In this document: positions 43,563-54,118 of the stretch, piece after piece
How positions within the stretch are numbered: position 1 is the stretch's first letter
Layout: each line of letters begins with the position of its first letter
Assembly: GCA_014529385.2 (NCBI GenBank)
Contig: CM043959.1
Span: 2,416,858-2,480,857 of the forward strand
DNA length: 64,000 nucleotides
Origin: Adiantum capillus-veneris
Taxonomy: Eukaryota; Streptophyta; Polypodiopsida; Polypodiales; Pteridaceae
Reading direction: 5' to 3'
The notes under the pieces: model-generated
What the model was told of the DNA's origin: nothing
The model's input: the letters and a program-made list of their open reading frames with translations, nothing else
The model's database searches: none
Position numbers and translations under genes: made by a program

Positions 43563-44660
43563 TCAAGTGGTCAACACATAGAGCTTTTGTGGAAACAAAT
43601 ATGTTTTGAGCTTGTGACAAGTAAGAACCAATGAAAATACATATTGTTCCATTTTCGTGTAGAAAAAATCACTTGCATTCTTCATGTTGCTCTCAAAATA
43701 GATTGGCTTGAAAATTCTACCCTGCTTGTGCAAAAGGGCCGATCTAGAAGGTACTGATTCCACACTAATAGATACATAGAAAGTGAACTCCAAGTCAACA
43801 GGATTCACTGATGGTAAAGCACATAATACCTCCTTAATATCTTCAAAATCATGTTGCATATCTTCATTCCATTCAAACCCCTGTACTCTTTGGCTTAACT
43901 TCTGGAGGGATACAAATATTGACATAGCATCCATAAAAACCATGATAAGTGCCTTAGCTTATTCACAAATGATGCCAAATCCTTTGTGTTGGTGCTGGAT
44001 CTGTAAGCAATACATATTTCACTTTATTCGCATTAACTACTATTCCATTTTGTGAGACCACGTGTCCTAGCAAATGGACACTAGCATGAGCAAACTTGCA
44101 CTTCGTTGGGTTGAGTTGTCCACCCTCTTGCTGAGGTATTTTAAAACTCAGTCTTAACTTCTCGAAATGAGTGACCCTGGAACTATAACATGCAATACCA
44201 TCCATGGAAATGCAAATTAACTTACTCAAATAGGGACCAAATACTTTTTTCATCCACCCTTGAAAGGTAGCATGCACATTGAGCAATTCAAAAGACATTC
44301 TCTTAAAGGAAAAACAACACCAAGGAGTCACAAAGGTAGTCTTCAATCGGTCTTCAATCGCTATAAGAATATGAAAGTAGCCAAAAAATCCATTCATGAT
44401 TGAACAACATTCATGACTTGCAACTTGATTAAGGATCTTATCCTGGAAGTGCAATGGATAATGATTCCTTTTTGTGGCAACATTTTAAGGTTTGAAATCA
44501 ACACACATCCTAAGTCTTCCATTCTTCTTGGGCAAAATAACTATTGGAGAAACCCACTCGGACTCCTCCACTTGGAAGATAAAATCTGATGCTAAAAGCC
44601 ATGTCACCTCTTCACAAAGTGCCTTCTCATGAATGGCCCCAATTTCCTAAGATTTTGAAC
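43563..44660 (-). pseudogene. Gypsy reverse transcriptase remnant
   Basis: Starts near 44600 with EESEWVSPIVILPKKNGRLR and MCVDFKP, then HFQDKILNQVASHECCSIMN, GFFGYFHILIAIEDRLKTTF (motif A, catalytic Asp lost), TPWCCFSFKRMSFELLNVHA and TFQGWMKKVFGPYLSKLICI. MDGIACYS stands where YxDDxxVxS is expected. The thumb/connection follows as FKIPQQEGGQLNPTKCKFAH and LLGHVVSQNGI. The 43943-43563 frame continues to the RNase H-like FYVSISVESVPS and FESNMKNAS segments. It is not catalytic. Confidence 0.85.
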
Positions 44661-45139
44661 CTTTGGCTTGGCACATTCTTCTAGGTTGATTCTATGCTCA
44701 ACCCCTTTTGCCCCTTGCAGCTCTGTATATTTAGTGGCAAATAGCATTGGAAATTCTGCAAGCATAACTCCATACTTTCTTTTTTTCTTGTTCTGTAAAG
44801 TCTCTTGCCAACATGATCCTTATTGTAGCACGTTTTTCAACTGGTTTTGGACTCTCTTTCTCTTCCTTGATCTCCGCATTATGTAAGGATGCTTCCTTTT
44901 TAACATCAACACTTATCCCAAATAGGTCGGGACACAATCGCATCAAATCTTCTTTCCACACTTTCTTCGGACGTTGTAGACGAAGCATCACTATCATAGG
45001 GATTACTTTCTATCACAAATCCGGATCTTCCATGTCCACTAAAGGCTGTGTATGGATCTCATGTGTCTTCATGTTGTAGACTATGGTTCTTCCATTCTCT
45101 TGGTCAAGGATGGTGTTCAAGCCTGTAACCCAATTCTAT

Positions 45140-45551
45140 TTAGCACCAAGGGTTATACTAGCCAAGGCCTCCCTAAAATGATCAGGTGTGCATTTTCACC
45201 TTCTTGCATCACGTAGCAATCAACGAGGCACTCAATCCCCAAGACTCTTATCTTGACATCCTCAACTATCCCAAAACACCTAGCTTTCTTGTGGTTGGCC
45301 ATTGTCATATGGATTGAAGCATTCGCTAAAATCTTGATTCCATGATATCTTCGATCATAGCACACACTTGTACACCACCGTCCACAAGTGCTTGTACTTA
45401 TGTCTTCTTTATTCAAATGTTGTGTTACCATATCTATATAGGGACCAACCCTCAAAGCTGACACTATGCTTTGATGCTTTTCTCTCTTGGAACGAATCCA
45501 TGTACTCTTATATTTTTTCCATTGCATCAATTTATCATTTAAAGCTACCAA
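45140..45551 (-). pseudogene. Gypsy aspartic protease remnant
   Basis: The frame holds ILANASIHMTMANHKKARCF, GIVEDVKIRVLGIECLVDCY and AHLIILGRPWLV. The ILGRPWL end is characteristic of the plant gypsy retropepsin. The active-site region reads STCGRWCTSVCYDR where DGGAGVxxL or similar is usual, so the catalytic Asp is gone. The 44997-44731 frame covers the spacer between protease and RT. Confidence 0.75.
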
Positions 45552-45712
45552 TGGACCAAATGATACATTAGTGCTTTGATTTCATATGTCAAAAATATCA
45601 TAATCTTCATCACCCTGACCAAGAGGGTAGTCCTTTAAACCTATTTTTCTCCATCATCGCCTTTTGCTGCTCTCTGGTTGATCATCCACTTTAGCTTTAT
45701 ACATTTTTTCCT

Positions 45713-45718
<6 letters not shown>

Positions 45719-45774
<56 letters not shown>
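45719..45774. repeat. (CT)n microsatellite in gypsy element
   Basis: About 28 CT units lying between the protease and gag parts of the minus-strand element. Confidence 0.97.
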
Positions 45775-45777
<3 letters not shown>

Positions 45778-45932
45778 TCTGTCTCTTTCTCCTTATCATG
45801 CCTAGCTCTCGTATTGGCCAACACATCCACATCTTACTGCTCAAGGTTAATGGTGGTGACAGCCCTACCTTCTCCATTCACACACAACGTAGAAAATGTT
45901 TTTGCTGCTATGGTGCTTCTAGTGCTTATTTT

Positions 45933-46770
45933 TTATGATTTTCTTCCCACCTTTTCTTGACCATGTTCATATAATGGATACATTCCTCCTCGCTCTCTTG
46001 GTGATTCTGGACAATCAAGGGCATAGTGACCCTCTTCACCGTGATTGTAGCATCTTTCTTGTGGCCTTTGTCCCCTGCCTCTCCCAGCTAGCCGCTCTTC
46101 TCTTCGATTTCTATTCATTTTTTTAGTCCTCGACTCTTGCGATTACATGGCAAGATCATCCAAAGCCCTAGCTATAACGGGATTGGGACTTGAACCACTA
46201 GCTCCACCCGAACCATTGGTGGCAGTACCACTGGCTCAACATGCGTCATACCTTGCTCCAACCTTCGTTTAAATTTTTTACTCTTAGCGTTGGAAATTTC
46301 CATTGCTCTTTCAAACGTAGCAAGTTCCTCTTGCTCAACGTTCTCTCTTATGCTTGGATGTAGGTAGTCCATAAACTTACTTTGAAGAAATCACCTAGTG
46401 ATACTTGGGATGTTGCCTCTAATTGCACCCAAAACCCTTTGGAGTGTTGTAAAAACTCTTGAAAATTGTCATGAATATCTTGCTGCAAACCTCTTAACTT
46501 TGTTTTTGCTTCTATCACTGTCAACTGCTTTCTAAACGTGTCATTAATTGCTTGCTTCACCTGCTCCATGTCTTCTCTACCAATCCTTCAAACCACTCAC
46601 GAGCTTCCTCTTTTAGTGCAAGAGGAAGTACATGAAGCTTTCCCTCATCATTTATGATATGCATGCCAATGGTATGCCACTCAAATCAACAATCCAATCC
46701 TTCACCTCTTCTTTTTTTGTAAACAATGGCCTACTAAACGTCATCTCTTCAGAGTCACCTCTCCCTTGCT
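45933..46770 (-). pseudogene. Gypsy gag remnant with zinc knuckle
   Basis: Minus-strand frames include VKDWIVDLSGIPLAY (about 46715-46670), FRKQLTVIEAKTKLRGLQQD, FMDYLHPSIRENVEQEELAT and FERAMEISNAKSKKFKRRLE, then RCYNHGEEGHYALDCPE, a CCHC knuckle whose second Cys is His (C-x2-H-x4-H-x4-C). This is the usual retrotransposon gag order. Stops and shifts separate the pieces. Confidence 0.8.
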
Positions 46771-47410
46771 TGAGAACTTCCACAAAAGGTGAAGTCTTGT
46801 GCTTCAACTACTACACCACCTTCACTTTAAGGATGCTAACAGTTCACATCAAAACCACTTTACCTACACAACACAAGGAACTCCATTACTCTCTTTACCT
46901 CACACAAGACCACTCAATAGTTTTAGAAAAAATCCCCACACTACACTCAAGCTCCAAACTTCTCAAACTAGAAGCCTATTCCTACCTAGAGACAATGCAA
47001 AGTGAGTCGAGTTGATCAAGGCTTGGAATCATACAAAAAAACCACTAAAAAACATAAAAAGATAATAAAAAATGCCAAAACTCCAGGCACAAAAGGCCTC
47101 TCTTAAACCATTGCAAAAGCTTCACCAAACTTCACTCTGTTGGATCCTCATCACCAATGGCCTTGATGCAGGGTCAAATTGTCTTGCAGAATGCCGTACC
47201 TTCTTTCCTCAATTCTTTGTACATACACATCCATGAAAACCTCAAAACTTCCTTAGACTCTCCCAAGTTCCAAAGCGAAGAGAAGAAACCCTAATTGACT
47301 CCCTCACACACTCAAAAACAAGAAGATTCACAAAAAAATAATGTGTCACTCTTTCAAAGCAAAATGCTGCAGTCTCAACATCAAACCATGCCTTTGAGGA
47401 GGCATATAAT
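46771..47410 (-). other. Leader of minus-strand gypsy element
   Basis: No gene. Includes about 95 bp (47200-47290) repeated at 40295-40390, the other end of the element. Confidence 0.5.
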
Positions 47411-47427
47411 CCACAAGTCTGATGCCA
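47411..47427 (-). other. Primer-binding site of minus-strand gypsy
   Basis: On the minus strand TGGCATCAGACTTGTGG follows the LTR end CCCTAACA by two bases. It resembles the Met-tRNA site TGGTATCAGA in its first ten bases only. Confidence 0.55.
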
Positions 47428-47429
47428 AA

Positions 47430-48000
47430 TGTTAGGGTCTTTGTGCATCCACAACTAGAGGAACTCAAAACAACAGACAAGGGGCTCCTCCCAAGCCATG
47501 GTGTAACTCTATAGCCGGGTCTATAGTGGTCGGCAACACCTAAAAATCCGATACAAACTACTAGAAGGCGAGAGAAGGTCTTGTAGTCTCAACTCGCAGC
47601 CAAGTGGGGCTGTACAATCAAAACAAAGTGCAACCAGGAGCTCTCTAGCTCGTACCAAGTACTCCACAAATGGCATACATGAAAGGGGTTCAACGCCCCA
47701 TGCAAGTCCAAAAAAATCCCAGAAAAGCAATAGCGCACTCTGGCTCTACGGAGTCCAAAAGCGGCTTCACTGTCAATAGCCCTATGAGAGCACCTGCACA
47801 ACACCCCACAAGTATGTATACCTGCTCAAAATACTGTTTTGTAGTAACCACCTCTGTTATGCCACACTTCTCTGCCAAATGACCTCATCAACCCCCAATG
47901 CAAGGGTGCAAAACCACAGCCCACTAAGGGGACCAAAAGGGACTAGCGCGGGACTCGTGCCCTAGTCCTCTAAATCGGCCTTTTGAACCTGGAACACGGT
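47430..48000 (-). repeat. 5' LTR of minus-strand gypsy (left limit unclear)
   Basis: The LTR 3' end is TAACA at 47430 (TGTTAGGGTC on the plus strand). The outer limit was not found; about 570 bp is an estimate. No second copy is visible in the window. Confidence 0.45.
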
Positions 48001-48960
48001 CATTATTAAAAGCAAACCTGAGCTCCTGGCTGTGCGATTTGATAGTAGGGCAATGGCCTAGAACTTGCCAACAAACAGTCACTTGTCAGCTCAAGAATAT
48101 GAAGAACCATATTAGGTTTACCAAGTAAAGAAGAGGAACAACATAAAATTAGCAGTGGTGACGGTCAACCTAATAGCAGAAGACAACGCCACAGTCGATA
48201 TGTCAACGGAAAAAATTGTGGTCAAATCTAAATGCTTAGTTTTGTGTATGCTGGTCAATGCTATTCCCTTTGAGGCCTTGGAAAATTTTTCCTGCTTCTC
48301 ACTCTTCTTGGCAAGGTCGATGATGAACTGTGCTAACATTTTGTGAGAACTATGGATGATGGCTTCCAAATCTGTGCAAAGTTGAGAAATGAGGGACAAC
48401 TTGGATAAGTACTCTAAAGATTTTAACTCAAGTTCACCCATTGGCATGTTTGAAGGAGACCACTCTCTATCAAAGGGCTTTCCAACAAATCCTGGTGTAG
48501 GGTTTCGGCTATCACCAGAAGCGTGGCATTTGGTAAAGAGGTAAGGTTGGCGTTATGCGTAGCGTTCATCTTTTGAAAAGCTGCCACTCATCATGATGCA
48601 GTCGATTTTGGATTCGGTTGTTTCAATAAAGGGCTATTGTTGCACCAAATGGCTCACTCGGCTCAAGCAAAGAGAAAAGCACATTCGGCTTACCAAGTAA
48701 ACAAGTACAAATCTATGAAGACCTCAAGGTGGTGCCACTCCCAATAGCACTCGATTTTTTTGCAAACAACAGTCACCATTGCTTAAATCAATTGTTCAAG
48801 GTGAACATTTAGAGAAGCAAGTGGAACTCTAGCTCATGGAAAGCTATGATATCCCTAAACATTATTTTTCATAGTCTCAAGGCCCTAGTCACTTCCCATC
48901 AATGTCAAAGGGCACCTAAGGACCGAGACTTGAAATAGAAATTGTAACAATTAGAGGATG
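48001..48960. other. Unassigned sequence
   Basis: A 109-codon minus frame (48447-48118) has no recognised domain. CAAATGGCTCACTCGGCTCAAG-like text near 48645 resembles nothing else here. No supported feature. Confidence 0.45.
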
Positions 48961-49510
48961 GGCACAATGGCCTAGTAGAGCAGTTGGCAACAATTGAGCA
49001 AACCAAGCTCAACAATTGAAAGAACAGCCTAGGAAAGGCTCCAAAGCGTGACGAAAGAAAAGGAGGCATTGCAACAAAATAACATTGCACTAAAAAATCA
49101 AAAGAAAGAGCTCCATACCAATCATAATAACTACTAGAAAGTCTTGAATAAGGTCATTGTTAGAAGGGCCATTGAGAGCATCTTGGCCAAAGACGAAGAC
49201 ATTGTATTCATTGACTATAGTGAATTAAAAAGATGGTGCTACACATAAAGGCTTCATTTATGGAGTAGGCCAGAGTTCATCTAGATGAACTGATCAACAC
49301 TCCAAAGTAGCCAGGTGAGAAAGAAGGGGACGACAAGCGTGATAGTAAGGAAGATAATAAAGGTAAAGGATCAACAATGGAAGATGATGATGGTGATGAT
49401 GGGGCTATGGGTGTAGGAACCACTAGAGGACCTTGCACAAGGCCAAGTCGCAAGAAGGAAAAGAAGACACCCAAGGGACATGCCCATGCAAGAAGCAATC
49501 AAACTGATTG
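48961..49510 (+). pseudogene. Coiled-coil ORF fragment, unknown family
   Basis: A frame reads RLQSVTKEKEALQQNNIALK, NQKKELHTNHNN and VRRAIESILAKDEDIVFIDY, then SELKRWCY, followed in other frames by an acidic GDDGDDGAMG-like stretch and a basic RPSRKKEKKT stretch. A heptad-rich segment followed by charged low complexity suggests a gag-like or transposon-derived protein, but I cannot name it. The sequence is interrupted by stops. Confidence 0.4.
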
Positions 49511-49799
49511 GGACATAGGATGCGAGCTATGATGGTGAGGAAACCATGGTTCTAGGAATTGAGTTAAAGAGAGGAGGCGGCCAAATTATAGAGGAGGTGA
49601 GCCACACTTAAACAACATAGAGATCAAGAATTTTGATGAAGCACATGGGTGTGGGAAGGCAAAAGCAATTTAGAAATTTTTGGATGAGTATGAAGAAATG
49701 ACCAAGGGCATACCCACATAATCTTGAGGCCTCACCTATGATCTTTGATGTAATATTTTCAGCAATGGCAGTCTATCTCTAAATAGGAGATACAACTCC

Positions 49800-50150
49800 T
49801 TGAGTTGGTGGCACACCTACTCTTCTATACGCAATGGACTTGAGCCTGACGCACTGTTTGCATTCTACCCTACTTTGTACCCACACATGTTGGAACCCTG
49901 GGATGATGAGGCCTATGTTAAGTTGGAGAAATTTAAAGAATGGTGGTTGAAGATGAGGGAAAATGCAAAGGTCATGAGTGAGTTGCTAAAGAATGAAGAG
50001 TTGTGGGTCCCGGTATGTGACATGGAAGTAGTGAGTGCAATAGTGGACACTTTGCCTCAAAGTTTCATGAACTAGCAAAGCACCAAAAGAACCTACTTCT
50101 ATTGTGCAATGATCTCCTAGAACATGTAGTGGTAACCCAAAGGATGCCTC
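49800..50150 (+). pseudogene. Unrecognised ORF fragment
   Basis: A 91-codon frame (SWWHTYSSIRNGLEPDALFA, KEWWLKMRENAKVMSELLKN, EELWVPVCDMEVVSAIVDTL) with protein-like composition, continuing after a stop as HQKNLLLLCNDLLEHVV in another frame. Possibly the same decayed gene as the coiled-coil fragment upstream. No family recognised. Confidence 0.35.
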
Positions 50151-51785
50151 TAAAAACCAACAAAAAGTTTACCATGGACTCTGCAATTCACTAGGAAGTT
50201 GTGAATTTCTACTAAGGGCCTGCATCCGCCACAATCATTGACTAGAAAAAGGATGGATAGCCATAGCTTACAGGTGCACTCAACTCACCAAGATCCGAGC
50301 CAGGATCATGGAAAAAGTGGTTCAAAGAGAGATCAAGCTACCACCGATAGTGGGCCACGATTATAAGAAAAGATTGAATATCATGGGAAAATAGCCATTA
50401 CCATGGGAGCCTCAAGGCAACATCCAACTTGGTTTCACAATAAGTTGCGTGCAAAAGGGAGCCTCTTGATGAAGATTTGGAAATTTGGTGACAAGAAGAG
50501 TACATGATAGAGTTCAAGTAGTAATCATAGATAGAGAATGACAAATCAAAGTAGATGCCATATGTGGCTATCAATTAATAGCAGTAAGGTGAAGCATCCA
50601 GCAACCTCACGCTAGGTGGAGTCTCATGACAATCAATCTCTTTAAGACCAAAATCAGATGGTGCCATCAATTCCAATAAAGGCACTTGCATACTGGGGGA
50701 TCTCTTGGCCTTCATAGAGTGACATATGGGAGCCACATTTACGTTCTTCTCGCTATTTTCCACCACCAAGCTCGAGAATTTTGTAGACCTTGTACTCTAA
50801 AATATAGATTTACTTGTTGAGCCATTTGGTTGTCGTACTATTTACATAATATCAATCAAGCTCTAGTCTCTGATCTTTGTCTCTTTTGCCAATTTGTCTT
50901 CATGGCGAATACCTTGTTAATAAGCTTCAATTTTGTTTATACCTGTCATATATGAGCTATGCCGTCACCAATACCTCACAATTAACCACTGTGAAGGTTG
51001 AGATCAACCACTAACTCCCATTGGTTGACACATTTTCACTTCAAATACACACTTTTGTGTCAATAGTTTACCACTCACAGATATAACCTAAGCCAGTGGA
51101 GTCCAAGATGCATTGTTAAGAGCCTTATCATCACTAATTTTTCCCTAACTTCTTATTTATCTTGTTGGATTTGAATGTGCAGCTTCATTTTGGTTCAATT
51201 TCTTATGCATGTGCATTGATTTCTTACTTGATTTTTGATTTATATTACCCTGAATCCTCTAATTCCATTCTACTCATTTTCACTAACCATTCATTGATTT
51301 TGTCTAACCATTGGCTAAGTGCCACTAAAAATTGACTTGTTTGACTAATTTTGCTTAATGTGAATAAGTTTCTAACCTAATCACTACATTGTCATGCTCT
51401 ATATGTATATCCTCCTAATCAGAGAACATATCATCACTCTAATCAGGTTATTTTGTGCTAATCGATGCTTGATTTTATGATTTAGGCATTTAATTTTTGG
51501 AAAAATTTGATCCATTTTGGATAAGCACCATTATGTGTGTATTGACTTCTACTTGTGGAGTAGGAATGTGCGAAGAAAGCATACACACCTTACTTGCTCA
51601 ATTAATTTTATGGTTGTTAATTTTGATGCCCTTATGCCACCAAAACATGTCCAAAATTAAGTGTGCTTGACATATAAATTATATTGTGTATCACCAGCAA
51701 AAGTTTGTGAATTTCATCTACAATACCCATCAATGTCTACCCTTACATCAAAAGAGACAACCGCTCTTTGTGAAACTCGTCTCGC
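50151..51785. other. AT-rich sequence, no gene seen
   Basis: Rich in short stops on both strands. No LTR, TIR or repeat array recognised. Confidence 0.5.
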
Positions 51786-51786
51786 T

Positions 51787-51797
51787 AGAGGAGGGGA
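51787..51797 (+). other. Polypurine-tract-like run
   Basis: AGAGGAGGGGA followed by ATTACTATCACGG. Resembles the purine tract before a plant LTR, but no TG-initiated LTR start can be fixed, so this is tentative. Confidence 0.3.
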
Positions 51798-51822
51798 TTA
51801 CTATCACGGATGCAAGCTCTCA

Positions 51823-52006
51823 AAAGAGTCTAGAAAGTTCTAGAAACTTGAAGAAGAATCTAGAAGGTTCTATAAACAATCTAGAACAATTTAGAAAGTT
51901 ATGGAACATTCTAAAAACATCTCGAAGAATCTAGAAGGTCCAAGAAGAATCTTGAAGAGTCTCAAAGGTTCTAGAAGAGCTAGATAATTCTTAAAGAAAG
52001 AACCTA
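51823..52006. promoter_or_regulatory. Array of heat-shock-element-like 10 bp units
   Basis: About 18 degenerate units of TTCTAGAAGN follow one another with a 10 bp step (one 11 bp step near 51880). Examples: GAAAGTTCTAGAA at 51833-51845 is a perfect nGAAnnTTCnnGAAn heat-shock element; ATCTAGAAGG, TCCAAGAAGA, ATCTTGAAGA, GTCTCAAAGG and TTCTAGAAGA run consecutively at about 51929-51978. A TATA-like CTATTATAAC follows at 52031. Heat-shock factor binds alternating GAA/TTC units spaced 5 bp apart, which this array provides. Some heat-activated LTRs, such as Arabidopsis ONSEN, carry such clusters. Function is inferred. Confidence 0.65.
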
Positions 52007-52386
52007 GAGAGTTGTTAGCCTGCCTCGACTCTATTATAACTAGTATTGGTTGGTTCTCCATGCCATGCAATTTGATGTTGATGAGTCAAGGACAATATTC
52101 TTAAATATAATCAATAGATTGTAGTGTAGAGAAATGGAAAAATTAATTAGATTATTAATGTGGTAATCAAGGAGGCATCTTCTTCGAGTGTAAAGTATAA
52201 AATGTTGCTTTGTCAAGCTACAAGAAAACCATGTGACTAGTTAAACATTTTGGAATGCAATGAAGAAATGGCACAAACTATAGATCATACCCAGATATGA
52301 AGGTGCAAGAGTTAAAGGTGATTTGTGGCCTTATGCTTTGAAGATAGCGGAAGTAGGCAAGGTGACTCATAGTAAACTATGCCACG
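52007..52386. other. Possible leader downstream of HSE-like array
   Basis: Contains the TATA-like CTATTATAAC at 52031 and otherwise AT-rich sequence up to the next coding fragment. Nothing else recognised. Confidence 0.4.
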
Positions 52387-52776
52387 TTGCGAATTGCATT
52401 TGATATGGTGGATTCTCTTTCAGTATATGCATTTATTGCCAAGTCTCAAGCTGATGAAGCCATAGTAGAAGCGAAGCGTAAAAGAGATGAAGATACTGCA
52501 GGAACATCAAAACGACCTCCGAGATATAGTAGTAATAAGCAAGATGAGGGGCTTCCTACCAAACCTACTTCTGAAGTGGTTATGGAAGTGGCACCAAAAG
52601 ATAAGAAGCAAGGTGAGCCCAAGGGACCTTCTTATAAGCTGAAATCTGACATTAAATTAGCTACATATCTAAAGAAGGTTTTTGAAGAGTGCATTCTTAA
52701 TAGCAAGGTAGAGCTCACGTTAGGTGACATCTTGGAAATTGCCAAGCGTGAGTTTCATGAGGAGATTAAACGCTAA
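52387..52776 (+). pseudogene. Gag-protease linker-like fragment (tentative)
   Basis: A 129-codon open frame with a Lys/Glu-rich middle and the C-terminal segment SYKLKSDIKLATYLKKVFEE, CILNSKVELTLGDILEIAKR, EFHEEIKR. From recall, similar KLxSDIxxxxDLxxVxExRILxxxVEhTLxEhLxIAKxEFH segments precede the protease in some plant gypsy polyproteins. Nothing retroviral follows it, so if correct it is a fragment. The ATG may not be the real start. Confidence 0.45.
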
Positions 52777-53223
52777 ATATATTATACGTGTTATAATGTC
52801 CGTATAATACGTTGAGAGGATAAAATGGTGGTATTATATGGTGACATGTCAATAAATTCGGCCCTACTTATTATTTCTTTGTACTTCGATCAAAGGTTTC
52901 TTCAATCCAAGAAAATCTTTGATCGAAGTGCTTAGTATATATATGCAATGTGCTTAGTATATATATGCAATTACCATCGGTGCCCCTCCACCAACATTTC
53001 ACACAACGAAGTATTGAGCTATTTGAAAAAAGTAATCATCTTCTCCTCTATAAGATATTTTTTTAAAAGAAATACAAAAAAACAATATTTAGTTATTTGT
53101 TAATTTTACTTTTAATAATATAATTAAATTTTAATTTTATAATTTGTAGCAGAGTTTTTTTTGGTCTTTAATTTTTAAATTGAATATTTTTGAATCAAAA
53201 TAAAAATTAAAACTGTGCTCTTT
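52777..53223. other. AT-rich DNA with hairpins and a 22 bp direct repeat
   Basis: Perfect inverted repeats TATTATACG/CGTATAATA (52780-52788, 52801-52809) and ACTTCGATCAAAG/CTTTGATCGAAGT (52883-52895, 52917-52929). Then a 22 bp unit GTGCTTAGTATATATATGCA (plus AT) occurs twice in tandem at 52928-52971. No gene. Confidence 0.8.
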
Positions 53224-53860
53224 TTGTGTTGGAGTGTTTTTGTACGTTTAAAGAGGAGAAAACTAGGTTTGTAACCATCTATCATTGTGTTGGAGTATAT
53301 ACTCACACTTGAAGATGGATACGTATCGTAAATAGTGATTATTTACTTTTGTGCTAGAGTAAAGGGGTTTACTCGCGTTGAAGATGATCATTTGTTTCAA
53401 TTAGATTAAGATTTAGGAATTAAGAATTTCTCTGAGTCCTTGTGTTAGTGATATAATATCACTCACACATGATAGAAGTTTGACGAAGTTTTTAATTGAG
53501 GCTTTTGATCGTACTTGATGCTTATCTTGTATGGCTAGAAGTGCTTTAACTACAATAATGTTATCACCTTGTTGTGTTAGAGCAATTGCTCACAAATTTG
53601 GGTATATTTTCAATTAAAGTTTTTTGGCCATACTTGATGTTTATCTTGTACCGCTAGAAGTGCTTCAATTAGAATGATGTTATCACCTTGTTGTGTTGTA
53701 TTAGTTACTCACACTTCCAGGATGATATCAATGATCAATACAAATTGTTTGAACCAATGTGATTTGTAAAAAAATCATGATAATGTAGCTACAATCCAAT
53801 ATTGATTATTGGTAACTATCGCGTTGAGTTAGAGTATTATGCTCACACTTCGAGATGATC
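53224..53860. repeat. Series of covarying palindromes upstream of hAT gene
   Basis: Seven related units of the form TGTGTTRGAG-N-CTCACACTT(G)AAGATGAT. Palindromic cores differ in sequence but stay self-complementary: GAGTATATACTC (53293-53304), GAGTAAA/TTTACTC (53357-53374), AGTGATAT/ATATCACT (53447-53463), GAGCAATTGCTC (53580-53591), and a degenerate GAGTATTATGCTC (53832-53844). Units near 53224 and 53691 are partial. A 120 bp surrounding segment (TTATCTTGTA, GCTAGAAGTGCTT, TTATCACCTTGTTGTGTT) is duplicated at about 53504 and 53625. Possibly the subterminal region of the hAT element. Confidence 0.75.
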
Positions 53861-54118
53861 CAATGCAACAAAATATTGTTTAGGGTACGATTCTTATCAT
53901 TTGTAGGTGTAAAGTATTCAAAATTTATTTGAATACCTAAACAATGAATTATATTCTCTTTTTAGATATTTGCGTACAATGAAAAACTATTGTTGGCTTA
54001 CGAGTGACTATGTACTTTCAATTTTTTGGCATAATTAATTAATAAATGGTATACTTCACGTGTGATTAATAAAGGATCAATTTACAAATGATAATTTTCT
54101 ATATTTTACAGATCTCTT

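Larger units (their letters stand above)
41291..47430 (-). mobile_element. Second Ty3/gypsy lineage, minus strand
   Basis: Read on the minus strand from 47430: LTR end TAACA, primer-binding site, leader, gag (46770-45933), protease (45551-45140), RT (44660-43563), RNase H (42797-42231), integrase (41936-41306). The domain order is Ty3/gypsy. It has a separate RNase H of the RVT_3 type and no chromodomain, unlike the element at 24.8-33.7 kb. A 618 bp TIR element sits between RT and RNase H. Frames are broken throughout, and the 3' LTR is missing. Confidence 0.85.

Noticed and set aside
53224-53860. Integron attC-site array
   Set aside because: Hairpin sites with variable stems resemble attC superficially, but there are no gene cassettes, no integrase and the context is a plant transposon.
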